From Phlegmacium glaucopus (Eukaryota; Basidiomycota; Agaricomycetes; Agaricales; Cortinariaceae): DNA of 63,032 nucleotides. The stretch's first letter is position 1. The number at the start of each line of letters is the position of its first letter. A program made the translations under genes and the position numbers. The DNA lies in the NCBI GenBank assembly GCA_015039465.1, contig MU130619.1, positions 176,000-239,031 on the forward strand, read 5' to 3'. Shown piece after piece: positions 1 to 11,131 of the stretch. The notes beneath the pieces are model-generated. The model saw only the letters and a program-made list of their open reading frames with translations, ran no database searches and was not told the DNA's origin.

Positions 1-1098
1 CATGACCAAATGAGCCGTATTCTCATGGGCCTTGTGCTCGATGCTCCCCTCCCAGGTGGACTATCCAATGCTCGCTTGGTTCGCGCGGTTCGTGCACTCC
101 TTGATTTTCTTTACCTTGCCCAATATCCGGTACATACTGATGAAACCCTTCAACTTCTCGAAGATTCCCTCCGGCGCTTTCATGATAACAAGAGCATTTT
201 TGTGGACCTTGACATTCGCGATGCATTCAACATTCCCAAACTTCATTCCGCCAGGCACTACATCGAATACATCAAACTTTACGGCACACTGGACAACTTT
301 AACACCGAGTACACGGAACGCCTTCACATCGATCTCGCAAAGGATGCCTATGCCGCGACAAACCACAAGGACGAATTCACACAGATGACAATTTGGCTAG
401 AACGAAAGGAGAAAATTCTTCGGCACCGCCAATATGTTGAATGGCAACTCGAGGGCTGTCCCCGTCCTCCACACGTTGAATGGACACCTCCTGGGCTTGA
501 GCTTGATCGAGCTCTCAAGCTCACAAAACATCCTTCACTTTGGGCAGTCCCACTCAATGTTTTGGTCACGAAATATGGCGCCACTCACTTTCGCACAGCC
601 CTTGCACGCTTTATTGCTTTGAGCAATGACCCTGACCTCACACGCGCGCAGCTCGAACGAAAACTTTGGGGGATTCGCATGCCGTTCACCAAAGTCGCAG
701 TGTGGCACCGCATCAAGTTTATGCGAACGGATCCATCAACATTGACAGTCTCAACTTCTGATTCGATCCATTGTCGTCCAGAGCGGGAGGATTCACATGG
801 AAAACTCATTCCGAGCCGTTTTGATACTGGATTGATCAACGATGGAACTGGAGAAGATATTGGTCTCGACGGTATGTCTTTGATGTCAATTTTCTGCCAT
901 GAGATTCGAAGTTTTTCCCGAAAATCAGGCTACCACATTGGACGTATCCGTGTTGTCTTCTCAATTCCCAAGCGTGCCCTCCCCATTGTGTTTACTGATG
1001 GTACTGAAGTTCCTGAACATCTCGCATACGTTGAGTGGTATACTCCCCTTCCCGATAACCCAGAACCCACATCAGGGGGAAACCACTTGACTCAGTAG
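1..1098 (+). CDS. Plavaka-type transposase, C-terminal part (5' partial)
   Basis: The reading frame is open from the first base of the window (residues HDQ precede the first Met at 10), so the 5' end lies outside. The 365 visible residues match the conserved C-terminal part of the large transposase of Plavaka (CACTA-like) DNA transposons of Agaricomycetes. Recognisable stretches are LVRAVRALLDFLYLAQYP, LHSARHYIEYIKLYGTLDNF and TERLHIDLAKDAYAATNHKD, followed by a less conserved tail of the DUF6830 type. The catalytic RNase H-fold core would lie upstream and is not visible. There is no internal stop or frameshift, and the stop is TAG at 1096. Whether the element is complete cannot be judged here. 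The family call rests on remembered conserved motifs, not on a search. Confidence 0.8.
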   Translation, partial: HDQMSRILMGLVLDAPLPGGLSNARLVRAVRALLDFLYLAQYPVHTDETLQLLEDSLRRFHDNKSIFVDLDIRDAFNIPKLHSARHYIEYIKLYGTLDNFNTEYTERLHIDLAKDAYAATNHKDEFTQMTIWLERKEKILRHRQYVEWQLEGCPRPPHVEWTPPGLELDRALKLTKHPSLWAVPLNVLVTKYGATHFRTALARFIALSNDPDLTRAQLERKLWGIRMPFTKVAVWHRIKFMRTDPSTLTVSTSDSIHCRPEREDSHGKLIPSRFDTGLINDGTGEDIGLDGMSLMSIFCHEIRSFSRKSGYHIGRIRVVFSIPKRALPIVFTDGTEVPEHLAYVEWYTPLPDNPEPTSGGNHLTQ

Positions 1099-2340
1099 TG
1101 CTATATAGTCTAAGTTGTAATGGTAGTCGAGTAGACAAGTCCCCTTATCAGTAGCCATTGGTAGCTGCCTGCCATGGTCCTGTAGTTCCTGGTAGCATCC
1201 ACTGGGGTATCAGTAGCAAGACATAGCTCTGGTATTTATTGACTACCAGAGCAACTGAGTAAACATAGCACCAGGCTTCTGAGCTAGAGCTAGAATACAG
1301 TCATTGTACCAGGCACCTCACTGCTTTCAGTTTTCACTGGTAATAAACAATCCGAGTTATTATTAATGGTACACAAGTTACAAAAAGTCATGTACTCTGG
1401 ACTATACTACCATAGTACCACCATCACTGTTGATGAGTCCCCCCCCCCAGCAATACATACGACCACGATGATGTACAACGACATACAACGTGCCGCATAC
1501 ATCAAATGATGTACTATGTCGTCGTCATATGTCGTACGCGTCATCATACATCATCCCCGTCGTATGTCATCGTCGGGTCGCATTGTATGTTGTCATTGCA
1601 TTGTATGTGTCGTATGTCATCATCACATGTCGTACGTTGTCATCACGTCGTATGTCGTCATCTGTCGTCGTCCCATGTTGTGGTGGGTTGTCGTTAGCCA
1701 TTGTTGTTGTTCGTTGTGGTCATTCGAAGCTATTAAGCAAAAAATTAGTATAGTGAAATAAAACAAAAGTAAAATAAAAAAAAACCCAAGCAAGGGGGTA
1801 GAGCCATCGTCGCTGTCGTTGTTAGCCGTGTCGTCGTTCTCACTAGTCGTCGTCGTTAGTCGTCATGTATAGTGAAATAAAATAAAACAAAACAAAAAAC
1901 CCCGAGTTAGGGGGGTAGAGCCGTCGTTGCTGTCGTTGTTAGCCATGTCATCGTTGTTGTTAGTTGTTAGTCATTGTTCTCGCTAGTAATGAAAAGATTA
2001 ATATAGTGAAATAAAAATAAAATAAAAACATACCACCCCAGTGAGAAGGTGTAGAGCCGTCATCATCGTTGTTGTCATCCATTGCCACCTGTCCTCGTTG
2101 TTGTCCATTCCAGCCGTCCGTCGCCGTTCTCGTGCCCATTTGGCGTCGTGGTTGTGAGTGGAGGTTGTAGCGAGGGGGGCAAGTGGTAGTGGTGGTAGTG
2201 GTGGGAAGAGCCTGAGCATCGTAGTAAATGTTGAACTTGAACGTACACATATGGTAATTTGATGCGGCGCACAGACCACATTTAGGGCTGGTCTGTTGAA
2301 CTTGAAGAAAAAAATAAGGATCACACCAAAAAAATGAAAC
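1099..2340. repeat. Low-complexity and tandem-repeat tract
   Basis: No credible gene is seen. A short C-run lies at 1441-1449. From about 1490 to 1700 the DNA is an irregular array of TATGTCGTC/CGTATGTCATC-like words, giving artefactual His/Met/Ser/Val-rich ORFs in several frames. From about 1748 to 2105 there are three diverged tandem units of roughly 120-135 bp. Each has an A-rich start (TATAGTGAAATAAAA), then GGGGGTAGAGCC, then a TCGTCGTT-rich segment; units start near 1748, 1866 and 2000. It may be the non-coding flank of the Plavaka element or independent satellite DNA. Confidence 0.6.
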
Positions 2341-2741
2341 TTTATTTAGAATGGTTTACTATTTAGTCTATGTACTCTACATGGAGTTTCAACGGACTCA
2401 GAACAAATTCTGATGTTTTCCTTGGGCTTATGTTATTCTCACTCTTGGACACCAGGGTTTTTATTTTGTTCTACTATGTAGCTAACCTCAAATGCCCAAA
2501 AAGCACCTCACTTGTGCAACTGTGATATTTCTCAAGTCTTCTGAGCCATGGCCTGGCAAAGGGGTCATACTAGGCTATATCAATTCTTATCACTAAATAT
2601 ATGTAAGTCTACTGAGACTGGCTTCTGTGCAACATTGGCCTACTATGCCTATGGAAAGTAGCAGCACACTATGGGGTACTACAGATAATAGCAGCAACAC
2701 TATGGGGTTCTACAGAGAATTCCTCTGCAGCTTGGTAGAGC

Positions 2742-3960
2742 CAAGACTTTACACTCACCCACCAGTCCGATCGGAATCCGATCGGACTCCGAGTAATCCG
2801 ATCGGAATCTGATCGGAATCCGAGTAGTCTGAGTAAAAACATCAAAAGTCCGAGTTCAGTCCGAGTCAGTCCGAGTTCAGTCCGAGTTCAGTCTGAGTTC
2901 AGTCCGAGCTGAGTCCGAGCTGAGTCCGAGCTGAGTCCGAGTCCAAGTAAAAAATTACTTGAACTCGGACTCAACTCGGACTCAGCTCGGACTGAACTCG
3001 GACTGCATCAAGAAAAATGATTTTGACACCTTTAGTGCATCCTGGTGCATTGACCATCTGGATTAAATCACATCAGGAGGCCCTGGGAGTCCCTTAGAAT
3101 TTATGTAGAATTTATGAAATTTCCAGTACTTTGCTGTCCCCCACCAGATCTGATCTGATCTGATCAGAATTGTTATATCTGACCAGATCTGCTCAGATCT
3201 GCTCAGATTCTGAGTGGATCCAAGTGGATCTGAGAAAATAGAGACCTACTAGCTACTTCTCTTAAGGTTTGGTTAAGGTTTGTTAAGGTTTGGTTAAGGT
3301 TTGGTTAAGGTTTGGTTAAGGTTTGGTTAAGGTTTGAGTTAAGGTTTGGTTAGGGTTTTATTAAGGTTAGGGAGGTATATCATTTCCATTCTGCTCAGAT
3401 CTGCTCAGAATGCCTGCCAAATCTGCTCAGATCTGATCAGATCTGGTGGATCACAGTAAAGACCTTGAATTTTCATATAGAATGTTTAACCGCCGCATCC
3501 AGGAAAGTATTTTGCAATTTTCTCAATAAGGAGAGCTGCTATTAATAGAATTTAAACATATTCAGGGTCCTAAAACAATTCTCTACCATCTTTAAAAAAT
3601 TTCCTTTTTTGGAATCTTATGTAATCTACTCTGACCCACCATATGCTTGAAATCATGCTTATCTGTGATCATGTGACCAATAGTCTGTGTGGGAAGAGGA
3701 CAAACATGGGTACAAACAAGTAGTCTAAGCAATTTACTTGGACTGAGTCTGAGTAAGTCCGATCAGAATCCGATCGGAATCCGATGAAACACAGTCCGAT
3801 CAGATTCCGAGTAAGTCCGAGCAATTTACTCGGACTGAACTCGGACTGGGCTCGGACTCAAAACTTGAAAATGGCTGGTGCTCCAGCCAAATTTGAGTCC
3901 AATCGGACTGCTCGGAATCCGATCAGAATCCGATCGGAATTAGTGGCTTAGTGTAAAGAC
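2742..3960. mobile_element. Putative nested MITE-like elements with GATC/TCGGA-rich subterminal repeats
   Basis: The ends form an imperfect inverted repeat. The left end reads ACTTTACACTCACCCACC then CCGATCGG; the right end, reverse complemented, reads GTCTTTACACTAAGCCACT then CCGATCGG. Both ends are followed inward by dense TCCGAG/CTCGGA and CCGATCGG words (2764-3005 and 3720-3945). The stretch 2830-3005 folds back on itself around 2950. A second element with related ends (CTTTRCTGT..CCACCAGATCTGATC) lies inside at about 3127-3464 and encloses a GGTTTGGTTAA minisatellite. No transposase ORF is present. A clean target-site duplication was not identified, so the boundaries are approximate. Confidence 0.45.
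3263..3372 (+). repeat. 11-bp minisatellite, unit GGTTTGGTTAA
   Basis: About eight imperfect head-to-tail copies of GGTTTGGTTAA are visible, ending in GGTTTTATTAAGGTTAGGG. The unit resembles a degenerate telomere-type motif but is not the TTAGGG repeat typical of fungi. It lies inside the inner MITE-like element at 3127-3464. Confidence 0.8.
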
Positions 3961-4403
3961 CTCGGTAGAGCTACCACAGCTACAGCTACTATGGATGAGC
4001 CCCCATGACTACTGTGTCAACATATTTAGTAAGCAAGCTACTGACGAAATATTTGATTCCTGATGCAATCACCTCCTGTACAAAGTTTCACCGCAGAAGG
4101 ATAGAGATGGGACACATATATGCAGTATCATTCCATTAGCTAATATCCGCCGCAGCGTTCATCTTTTCCCCAAATTTGGTGTGTTCGCACCCCAAGAATG
4201 GTCTAGCAGTAATGTTTTGGACAGATGTAACACTTTTTTTGTCAATGACTTTACAGATAGGCATATGTATAGGATTGCTTGTTAAATCATAGATTCCCTG
4301 TGCGCAATTGATTCTCACTCGGATACCCACTTTGGATGATTCAATGAGGATTTTTAGTGCAAAATTTGTAGTTCATAGCGCATGATTTTACACCAGCCAA
4401 AAT

Positions 4404-4869
4404 CAAGGGGGTGCCGGGATCGAAAAAAATTACCTAGGGTCGATTTTTCTGATAAGGCCTTCAAGGCTGAACCTACCAACGTACATAATCAGGCACAAGT
4501 CTAAATATAGTAATTTTACGTAATAAGATTTGAGCTTGCTTAGGTAGCTGTTCCAAGGTGCCGTTTTTCGAGGTTAACAAAACCTCCTGGACTGCATTTT
4601 ACGCGTGTGCGGCAGTCTGGACAAACAGTGAATCCTTCTGCATCGACGACTGGAGGTGGTGGAACACCCGACTAAAAGATAGTATGATGAGTGATTAGTT
4701 AGAAATGTCCCAGTGTATACCCTACCGTATTAGAGGCCAAGGCTCTAATCATGCAAAATCACTATTTGGAAGACCTGTTCCCGAGAGGGTCATATTTTTT
4801 TTTAAGCGGCCTGCGGCCGGACCAACCTACGTACCCCCGGTCTGGCATTTCGATCCCGGCACCCCCTTG
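4404..4869. mobile_element. Non-autonomous hAT-type element (MITE)
   Basis: Two 22-bp terminal inverted repeats, beginning CAAGGGGGTGCCGGGATCG, lie at 4404-4425 and (reverse complemented) 4848-4869. They are flanked by an exact 8-bp direct repeat, GCCAAAAT, at 4396-4403 and 4870-4877. An 8-bp target duplication and TIRs starting with CA plus a G-run are the signature of the hAT superfamily. The 466-bp element has no transposase ORF; ORFs in this stretch are short and run off the element. It would need a transposase in trans. Confidence 0.8.
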
Positions 4870-4877
4870 GCCAAAAT

Positions 4878-5554
4878 CTACATTTTGTTTATTGCACCAT
4901 TTTGAACCAATGAGCGCTAAATCGTGCATCATCGTGCATCATTGGTACATCATTTTCCTAAATCCTGTCTAATTTGATTCATTGGGCACTATGAATGTCC
5001 GTGGCGCAAAATAATCAATTTAGGGTTTTCCTGATGTTCTTGATGTCGCTCTTGTTCACAAATTCATCTCATATGCGAAATGGAAGCCGAATACTGTCTG
5101 GGATGGATGTAAAGTACTGGAAGAAGTTAGGTTATCATCCTTTTTGTTAATGGACAAGGTGGTTCGAGGTGTGCTGTTAGCGCCGGCATTTGGCTCTGAA
5201 AAAAAGCCGTTGTATTATTTTATAGATACATTTGATAGTGATATGTACCTAGTACGAGCAGGAAACTAAAGGTCAAGGAATTTATTGTACGCTGAGGTTC
5301 ATTTATTTCATTTATATTCTAGTCTTGATACATGAATATCAAAACTGACTACACATTATATTGAGCTGACCACAGGCTTATATGCCTTCCTGCCGAAGCT
5401 GATTAAGTCCTATAGCAACCTTACATGCAGTTGATAACTTCTAAGGCCAATGCTGATCAAGCCTTATGAGGCGCTCAGACGATGTAAGTGCTGACAACGC
5501 CCTATGAGGCTGTCAGGCGCCGTAATGCCTGATAGGCTAAATCCTATTTTTCAG
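4878..5554. other. Intergenic stretch, no gene recognised
   Basis: Nothing recognisable is encoded. The part at 5380-5545 has loose repeats of a GCCTTATGAGGC-like word. It ends where the ERV41-derived scrap begins. Confidence 0.5.
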
Positions 5555-5707
5555 ACACCATTTCCTAGATATTGTACAACCACTCGACGACTCTTTCGAA
5601 GCAACAGACAAAAGTCAGTTTAATCCTTGTTAAATCATGAATCTATCATTAACCGTCAATTAGATTTTATCGCGTTCCTTGCGCGTTCCAGTATTTCCTC
5701 CACATTC
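5555..5707 (+). pseudogene. ERV41/ERGIC-type gene scrap (exon-intron-exon remnant)
   Basis: This about 150-bp stretch matches the central part of the ERV41-like pseudogene at 11990-12120. It has the exon text decoding as DIVQPLDDSFEATDK, the following short intron, and the start of the next exon (FQYFLH). At about 5707 the similarity stops abruptly and the sequence continues as the antisense of a GTPase first exon. It is therefore a two-gene chimeric junction, not a gene. Confidence 0.75.
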
Positions 5708-5851
5708 TCCTGTAGTGTTGCAGAGTCTTCGCAGGATTGTTGTCTTGCCTGCGTTGGCTCGCCCTATCACGAGGATACGGAATCGAGTAAATTTTGCTTG
5801 CATTTTCCGAATCTGCTCAGCAGTGAGTTGGGGTTTCGATGAAGTAGACAT
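5708..5851 (-). pseudogene. P-loop GTPase first-exon fragment (copy A)
   Basis: Starting at the ATG at 5851, 48-49 codons (MSTSSKPQLTAEQ...) match exon 1 of the GTPase gene at 18333-18509, including the Walker A/G1 motif GRANAGKTT. The match ends just after NTTGE, where the DNA fuses to the ERV41 scrap. Everything downstream in the gene (switch, G3, G4 and later exons) is absent. It is a truncated relic within duplication copy A. Confidence 0.85.
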
Positions 5852-8654
5852 TGCGAAAGACGCTCTCGTAGATGTGAAAAATAAGGTTTACTATACACGG
5901 TCAGTCAAAGTACATCGTGACTGTCACCAATCATTTGACCCATAAATAATACCTGTACATTTACTTTGGACTCGAAAGTATCAGAGTATCTCTTCTCGCA
6001 ACATTGTTGATATGCCGCCCACTCAGGTTATAGCAGCAACCCTCATAGTAGAGCCTAACGCCACGACCAGAGAAGTGGACGAGATTCGACTGATAACATA
6101 GGTACGATGCCCAGTTCGTTTTTGTCAAATACTTCTTGTTTTAGTCCTCGATCAAGGGCAGAGTTGACCTCAGCTTTTATAAGTTTTCAGCCAAATATAT
6201 TTTTAATCATTTGTGTAAAATCCAAATTTCTTCAATTCATCATCTGAGTCGGCAGCGCCCTGCACTGATTTAATTATCGCTAGTGCACATCTATGTGTCC
6301 ACTGCTGTGTTTTCTTCAATTTCCTTCGTATGGATTAAGAAAATTCGCCTTGTAGCAGCTGTACTAAACATTTGACAATGATATATTCGGATATCTACGC
6401 TGTTGCAGATTACTTCGAGACTGGTCCCAAGCAGGAAAAATTTGCTCGCTTTTTTCTTGTTCATGAGTCGCTCGTTATGCTCCATACTGCCGCTGATGGT
6501 CATGGCCCCAACGCGTATGACACAGTAACAAAAGAGTCTCAACATATGTAAGGCGGATAGTAGCATCGGGTTCACGCGCTTTAGTTGGAGGCAAGGATTG
6601 TAGGCGGCTCGAGAAGTTTTCTTGATCCTATATTATAGTCAGAAAGCGTTTGATTTTAAAAAGGAAAAAAGAACACCGTTAAAGCCCTGCAAGTGGAAGC
6701 AAAATGTACGGAAGTACATCAATACCAGGCGCTATTGTTTTCGAAGGCGGACTGTGACTGCTACGGATTCAGGACTGAGAATGAAGGAGATAATTTCTTC
6801 CACTTGGCGAGCACTAGGTAAGACGTGAAGCTCAGCTTTGCGCGATCGGTTGCTAGACCATCAGATTCAACTACTTGGGAACCTTGGACGAAAGCATCGA
6901 CGAAGAGAGGTAACGCCCGTACGCCTCTGCTTTCTCCAATCGGATATGGCACAAGTGCTGGACATGACCCTCAACGGGAATCTGTAGTACATCATGATAA
7001 AGTGTCGAGTCTGGAATGACTGAGACTTTGAGGGACAAGAGGGTAGAGCAGGCAGTTGATGATGCAGTTAGAATAGAGCAGTTAGAATCGATAGTAGCAT
7101 TGATACGAGATCGGCCATTCAGTGTTCTGACTCTGAGTCACTGGGTGTTTGGTCGGTGCACAAGGGTTGACTAACGTTAAAGGCCCAAGCCCACTCGAGT
7201 CCAAGCCGGCCCGCACGTCACTATAAAATTGACATTGGCTAAAACTTTGATTTGTTCGATGATATCAAATATGGAGTGGGATACCACCAGACTCAAGTTT
7301 GTTTGGCGGAGACCGGTCTAAAGCTGCTCTGCCTGATAGCTCAACTGGAGCGTGATGTTCCAGAGGTCTTACGTGATTGAGTGAAAGATCGTAAACCGAT
7401 GGGAGGCGCTGGAGGAATCCTTCTCGGGGGATCGGTAGGGCGCTTCATCCTGCTTGCGGATGGTGCGTGCTCCAAACATTAAGATGAGCAATGTCAGCGC
7501 AAGGAACTGTCAGAATTGCTTGGACGACTCAGAGTGAGCACCACAAGACGTTCCATAGGCGTCGGCTCATCTGAGCCTTTGTTTCTAGTATTGCCCATTT
7601 GTTCGAAATAAAATCTAGTTTCTGTTTCATCTTATGCCTCTTTGTATGACAGATCCGACAGTTAGTACCAACCGCAAAGTATCATGAGCAATGGATCTGT
7701 AATCAATAAGTCAAAAAAAATACAGGGTGAGGGTGAGGGGCCAGCATCTACACCTGTCAGGTAGGTTAAAGAAGTAGATAATTAGACTGCTGGATGATGG
7801 AGGGGGTTCGTACTAGGTATCTCTTTCATCAGGAAAACCGGGGATTAGAAACCGTCCAGGATTGGCACTAGTAGTACACACGGGGGACAAATGAACAACC
7901 TCTTGGCCTTGAGGCATGGGAAAAGAAGGCATCAATTAGTCCCATTGCTGAACGTTAGCGTTGACCGCCGGCTTCGGGAGTTTTGAACTGTGTCTTGCAA
8001 GTATCGATCGCCATAATAGATCCTGTAGCCGCAGGTTTCACCATCATCATTTGAGAGTCGTAACAAGGAGTAGCCTGTATGAGATGTTCAGCACAACACA
8101 ACCTCGACGATACATAGGTTGTCTGTACCATTGGAAATAATATAAATATACAGGCAAGCCTCTTGGTTGTCGAAGAAGATATCTTCACACACTATATGCA
8201 CAGCCTCGACATGCCCCTATGTACGAAGACAGGGAGTGGTAAAAAGATGGCAGGCATGCCGCCTTCTGTCCCAAGGAAGGAAGCGTTGGATTGTATGCGA
8301 GTGTGAGAACATTTGGAGTCAACCTGATGTAGATTCCTTGCCAATTCCTGTTTCGCTCTTCAAACCCAAACGATGGAGGCCACTACTTGCTCATGAAACA
8401 AACAAAAAATCTTCTAGATTTCCTACATCCAAATGCTCCCCTTTTATTCGTATTATAGCCCTCAGCAGCAGGTCAACTTGCTTCAAACAATACCGATATC
8501 TCCAGGACTGCATCATATAAAGTGTCAACCTCAACTTCTTGCTTTGTTTCCCACTTGAAGAAATAAATTTGGTACCACGGAAAGCCTTTTGGAAGCGATA
8601 CAGGAACTTTCTCCCTCCTTCACGAAAGATTCGTTGAATACGAGGAAATCAACC
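5852..8654. repeat. Segmental duplication copy A, region between GTPase and arrestin remnants
   Basis: This stretch is the diverged equivalent of 18510-21410 (copy B) and, reverse complemented, of 58695-61310 (copy D). Shared words include CTTCTCGCAACATTGTTGATATGCC (near 5994 and 18662) and the lead-in to the arrestin start codon. Short ORFs here are shifted relative to those in copies B and D, so no conserved gene can be supported. It is the intergenic region between a divergently oriented GTPase and arrestin pair, decayed by indels. Confidence 0.7.
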
Positions 8655-10690
8655 ATGGCGACTCCGGAATTACTAGAGCCCATGAATTCTTCACCCTATC
8701 ATTCAAAAGTCAAGATTACGACCACTCTTTCGGACCCTACATTCGTAGCTGGGTATTGGGATCCTTATGGTTGAGCTATTTGCTATACAAGGTTCGTTGG
8801 TCAAACATATCTGAATAAACACAATGTTGATACTATTCACCAGAACTTTCATCTCGAGACCACTCCGCTACTTCCACTTTTCTCCACAGTCGTCGTCTTT
8901 TCCAACCCGCCCTCAAACGCCGTCCAAGCATATACAATGCTAGGTGACCCTCCTCTGCCACAACATTACTACCAAGCCAGACGATGAAAATCGACTTTTC
9001 TATTCCGTATACCCATCCCAACCTCATCTCCTTCTTCCATCTCTTTTGGATCCGGTTTGGCAAAAGTGAGACATGAGCTCCGAGCGGGCATCGGTGTCTA
9101 TTAGAAAAATGAAAAGAAGTTGGTTGTTGATAATAAGACTGTGGACGTTGTCGAGGCATATCCCTATGATAAATCTCCACCTGAAGCTATTGTGGTAGGC
9201 GATAATGGGAAATTGTGGATGCAGGGAAGGATGATTGGTGGACCTGTAGTTGCTGGTAGAACCGCTTATTGGGAACTTCAAGTCAAGAATCATTCTAACA
9301 AAAAGGTGATTCCTCTTTCTTTTTTCTTCCTTCCTTTATTACAAAGCTGATAATAGTTGTATAGAACTCTAGCTTAACTCTAACGCTTACACGCACGCTT
9401 TACCTGCCTGGTCAACAACAACTACAGCAACCAACTACAGCTCAAATTTCGGACACTCTAGCAACTGTTCCATTCCGCGGTCCAGAGTATATCATCCCCC
9501 CTGGTGCGGAAGGTGTCGCCAATCTGGTCTTTGATGTTCCTAAACTTGCCCGAGGGGTTCAAGGCGGTACCTTAGACGGAGAAAGCGAAGAAGATAGAGG
9601 ACAACCTAGGAACTGAGAGCCTTTTTGAGATCCGGTGTGAAGTCGAAGTCAAATATCGGCAGGTCTGTTCACTAAAATATCTACGCTTGAACCGGGTCTT
9701 GATTATGATTACTTTTCAATAGCAAAGATATCATCCTCCAAATCCCCATCGATGTGGTTCGTCCCATGGTCGTTCCATAACGACCAATACTAGACCCGTT
9801 TATCCAACAACAGCCAACGCCGTATACCTATGCGAACCACTGACCCGTACCTGAACTTGTGCCATACGCAGATTTTACATCCTATTACCCCAATCAAGGC
9901 GCATATATCGACCCTACACAAATTCAGCCATAGTTACCACCCATGGAACCACCTTTGGTTTTACCTCAAGGATATCCGCATGGTTATGCGATTCTACGTG
10001 GTCCTCAATTGCTACCGCCGTTTCAACAGTTTTATCCTATGCAAGCACCAGCAGACGGCCATACTTCACCACCACCGCATTCATTCTTTCCCGAGGCTGT
10101 TCCCGGATTACCTCCTGTTGCTCTACTTTATCTGCCTCCAATATCTTACCAAAGCCCCATTGTGGAATCTCTACCAGAACCAGTTTTCATGCATGCCATT
10201 CCGCCTACAATAACACCCCTGATGGATAATTTTGTTACTCCAGTTCCAAACCCTTCTTCTCCCGCTCCCAACGCCGTGCTAAACTCCCCCCGTCCTCAAC
10301 TAACACCCAAACATTCATTCACTCGAGACCCTGCGCTCGGTTCCCTGACTATCTCCAAGAGCGAACGAGTCGAAGAATTGGGGAGTATGGCTGATGAAGT
10401 AGCTAAACGGAGTCGGGATCTATCAGGAGATCTACCGAAAGTCGCTGGTGCTGCTACTCTCGAAGGCTTGATTGGGAGGTCAATAGAGATTCTTTGAATA
10501 AGAAGACGTTACCGGTACCTTCTGGCAAGTTTGGAGGTAGGAGAAGGATGGGTTGGGATAATGGCGATGATGTTATTAGCACAGAGAACCATGATCACGA
10601 AGAGCCCCAGCAGGGAGGGAGGAAGAGGAGAGATTTGATGCCTGTGTTCTCAGCTGCTGCGTATGATCATCAGGCTGTTCAATCTTGGGT
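8655..10690 (+). pseudogene. Arrestin-like gene, pseudogene copy A
   Basis: It is a diverged copy of the intact arrestin-like gene at 53637-58694, on the opposite strand. The start ATG (8655) and first codons MATPELLEPMNSSPYHSK are kept. About 60 bp of exon 1 (equivalent of FVSGKLDMECRADRG) are deleted at about 8751, shifting the frame. Exon 2 has an in-frame TGA where copy D has GGG (ARR-stop-KS) and a TAG replacing the Trp of VYWKNEK. Exon 3 and the start of exon 4 follow with further indels. Homology to D ends near 10685, after which a tail shared only with copy C follows. It is clearly non-functional. Confidence 0.85.
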
Positions 10691-11131
10691 TTTCATTGTC
10701 CAGACGCTTTTTCGTTCACTTTTTTGGTGGAGGGGCAGAATTATATTGAAAGACGGCAGAAGTTGATGAATAGTTGGATAGAGTGTGAGCAGCATAGGAG
10801 TGGAGATGCTATGCGCCGAAGAGGTATTCCGGACACATATAGGGGTATTTCGGTGTGGGATTCATTGAATTGTCAGTAATCAAACTACGTGGAGTCACAG
10901 AATAAATGCACAGTACACTTCCTGTTAGGGTAACGTAAGTCTGCCTACGTCAGAACTACGCATTCTATCTTGGGCAGTGCGCGTTAGACTGGAATTAGAA
11001 GGTGCAAGGAGGACACTAAGGGCACGTCACAACCGTGAGCACTGGCACCCTTTTTCTCTCATACTTATACTTACGACTGGCAGGTCAACAGTCCCTTGCA
11101 TCGCTCGGTCTCTTTAGCTATATAGGCCTCA
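10691..11131 (+). other. Intergenic stretch including a tail shared with copy C
   Basis: The part 10685-10860 resembles 42215-42420 in copy C (both continue the arrestin remnant with the same unrelated tail, including GGTGGAGGGGCAGAATTATATT). The rest, up to the ERV41-like start codon, shows nothing recognisable. Confidence 0.5.

Noticed and set aside
1490..1761. Three overlapping plus-strand ORFs rich in Cys/His/Val/Ser
   Set aside because: They are translations of TATGTCGTC-type repeats, open in all frames because the repeat lacks stops.
3263..3372. Interstitial telomere
   Set aside because: The unit GGTTTGGTTAA is not TTAGGG and sits inside a MITE-like element.
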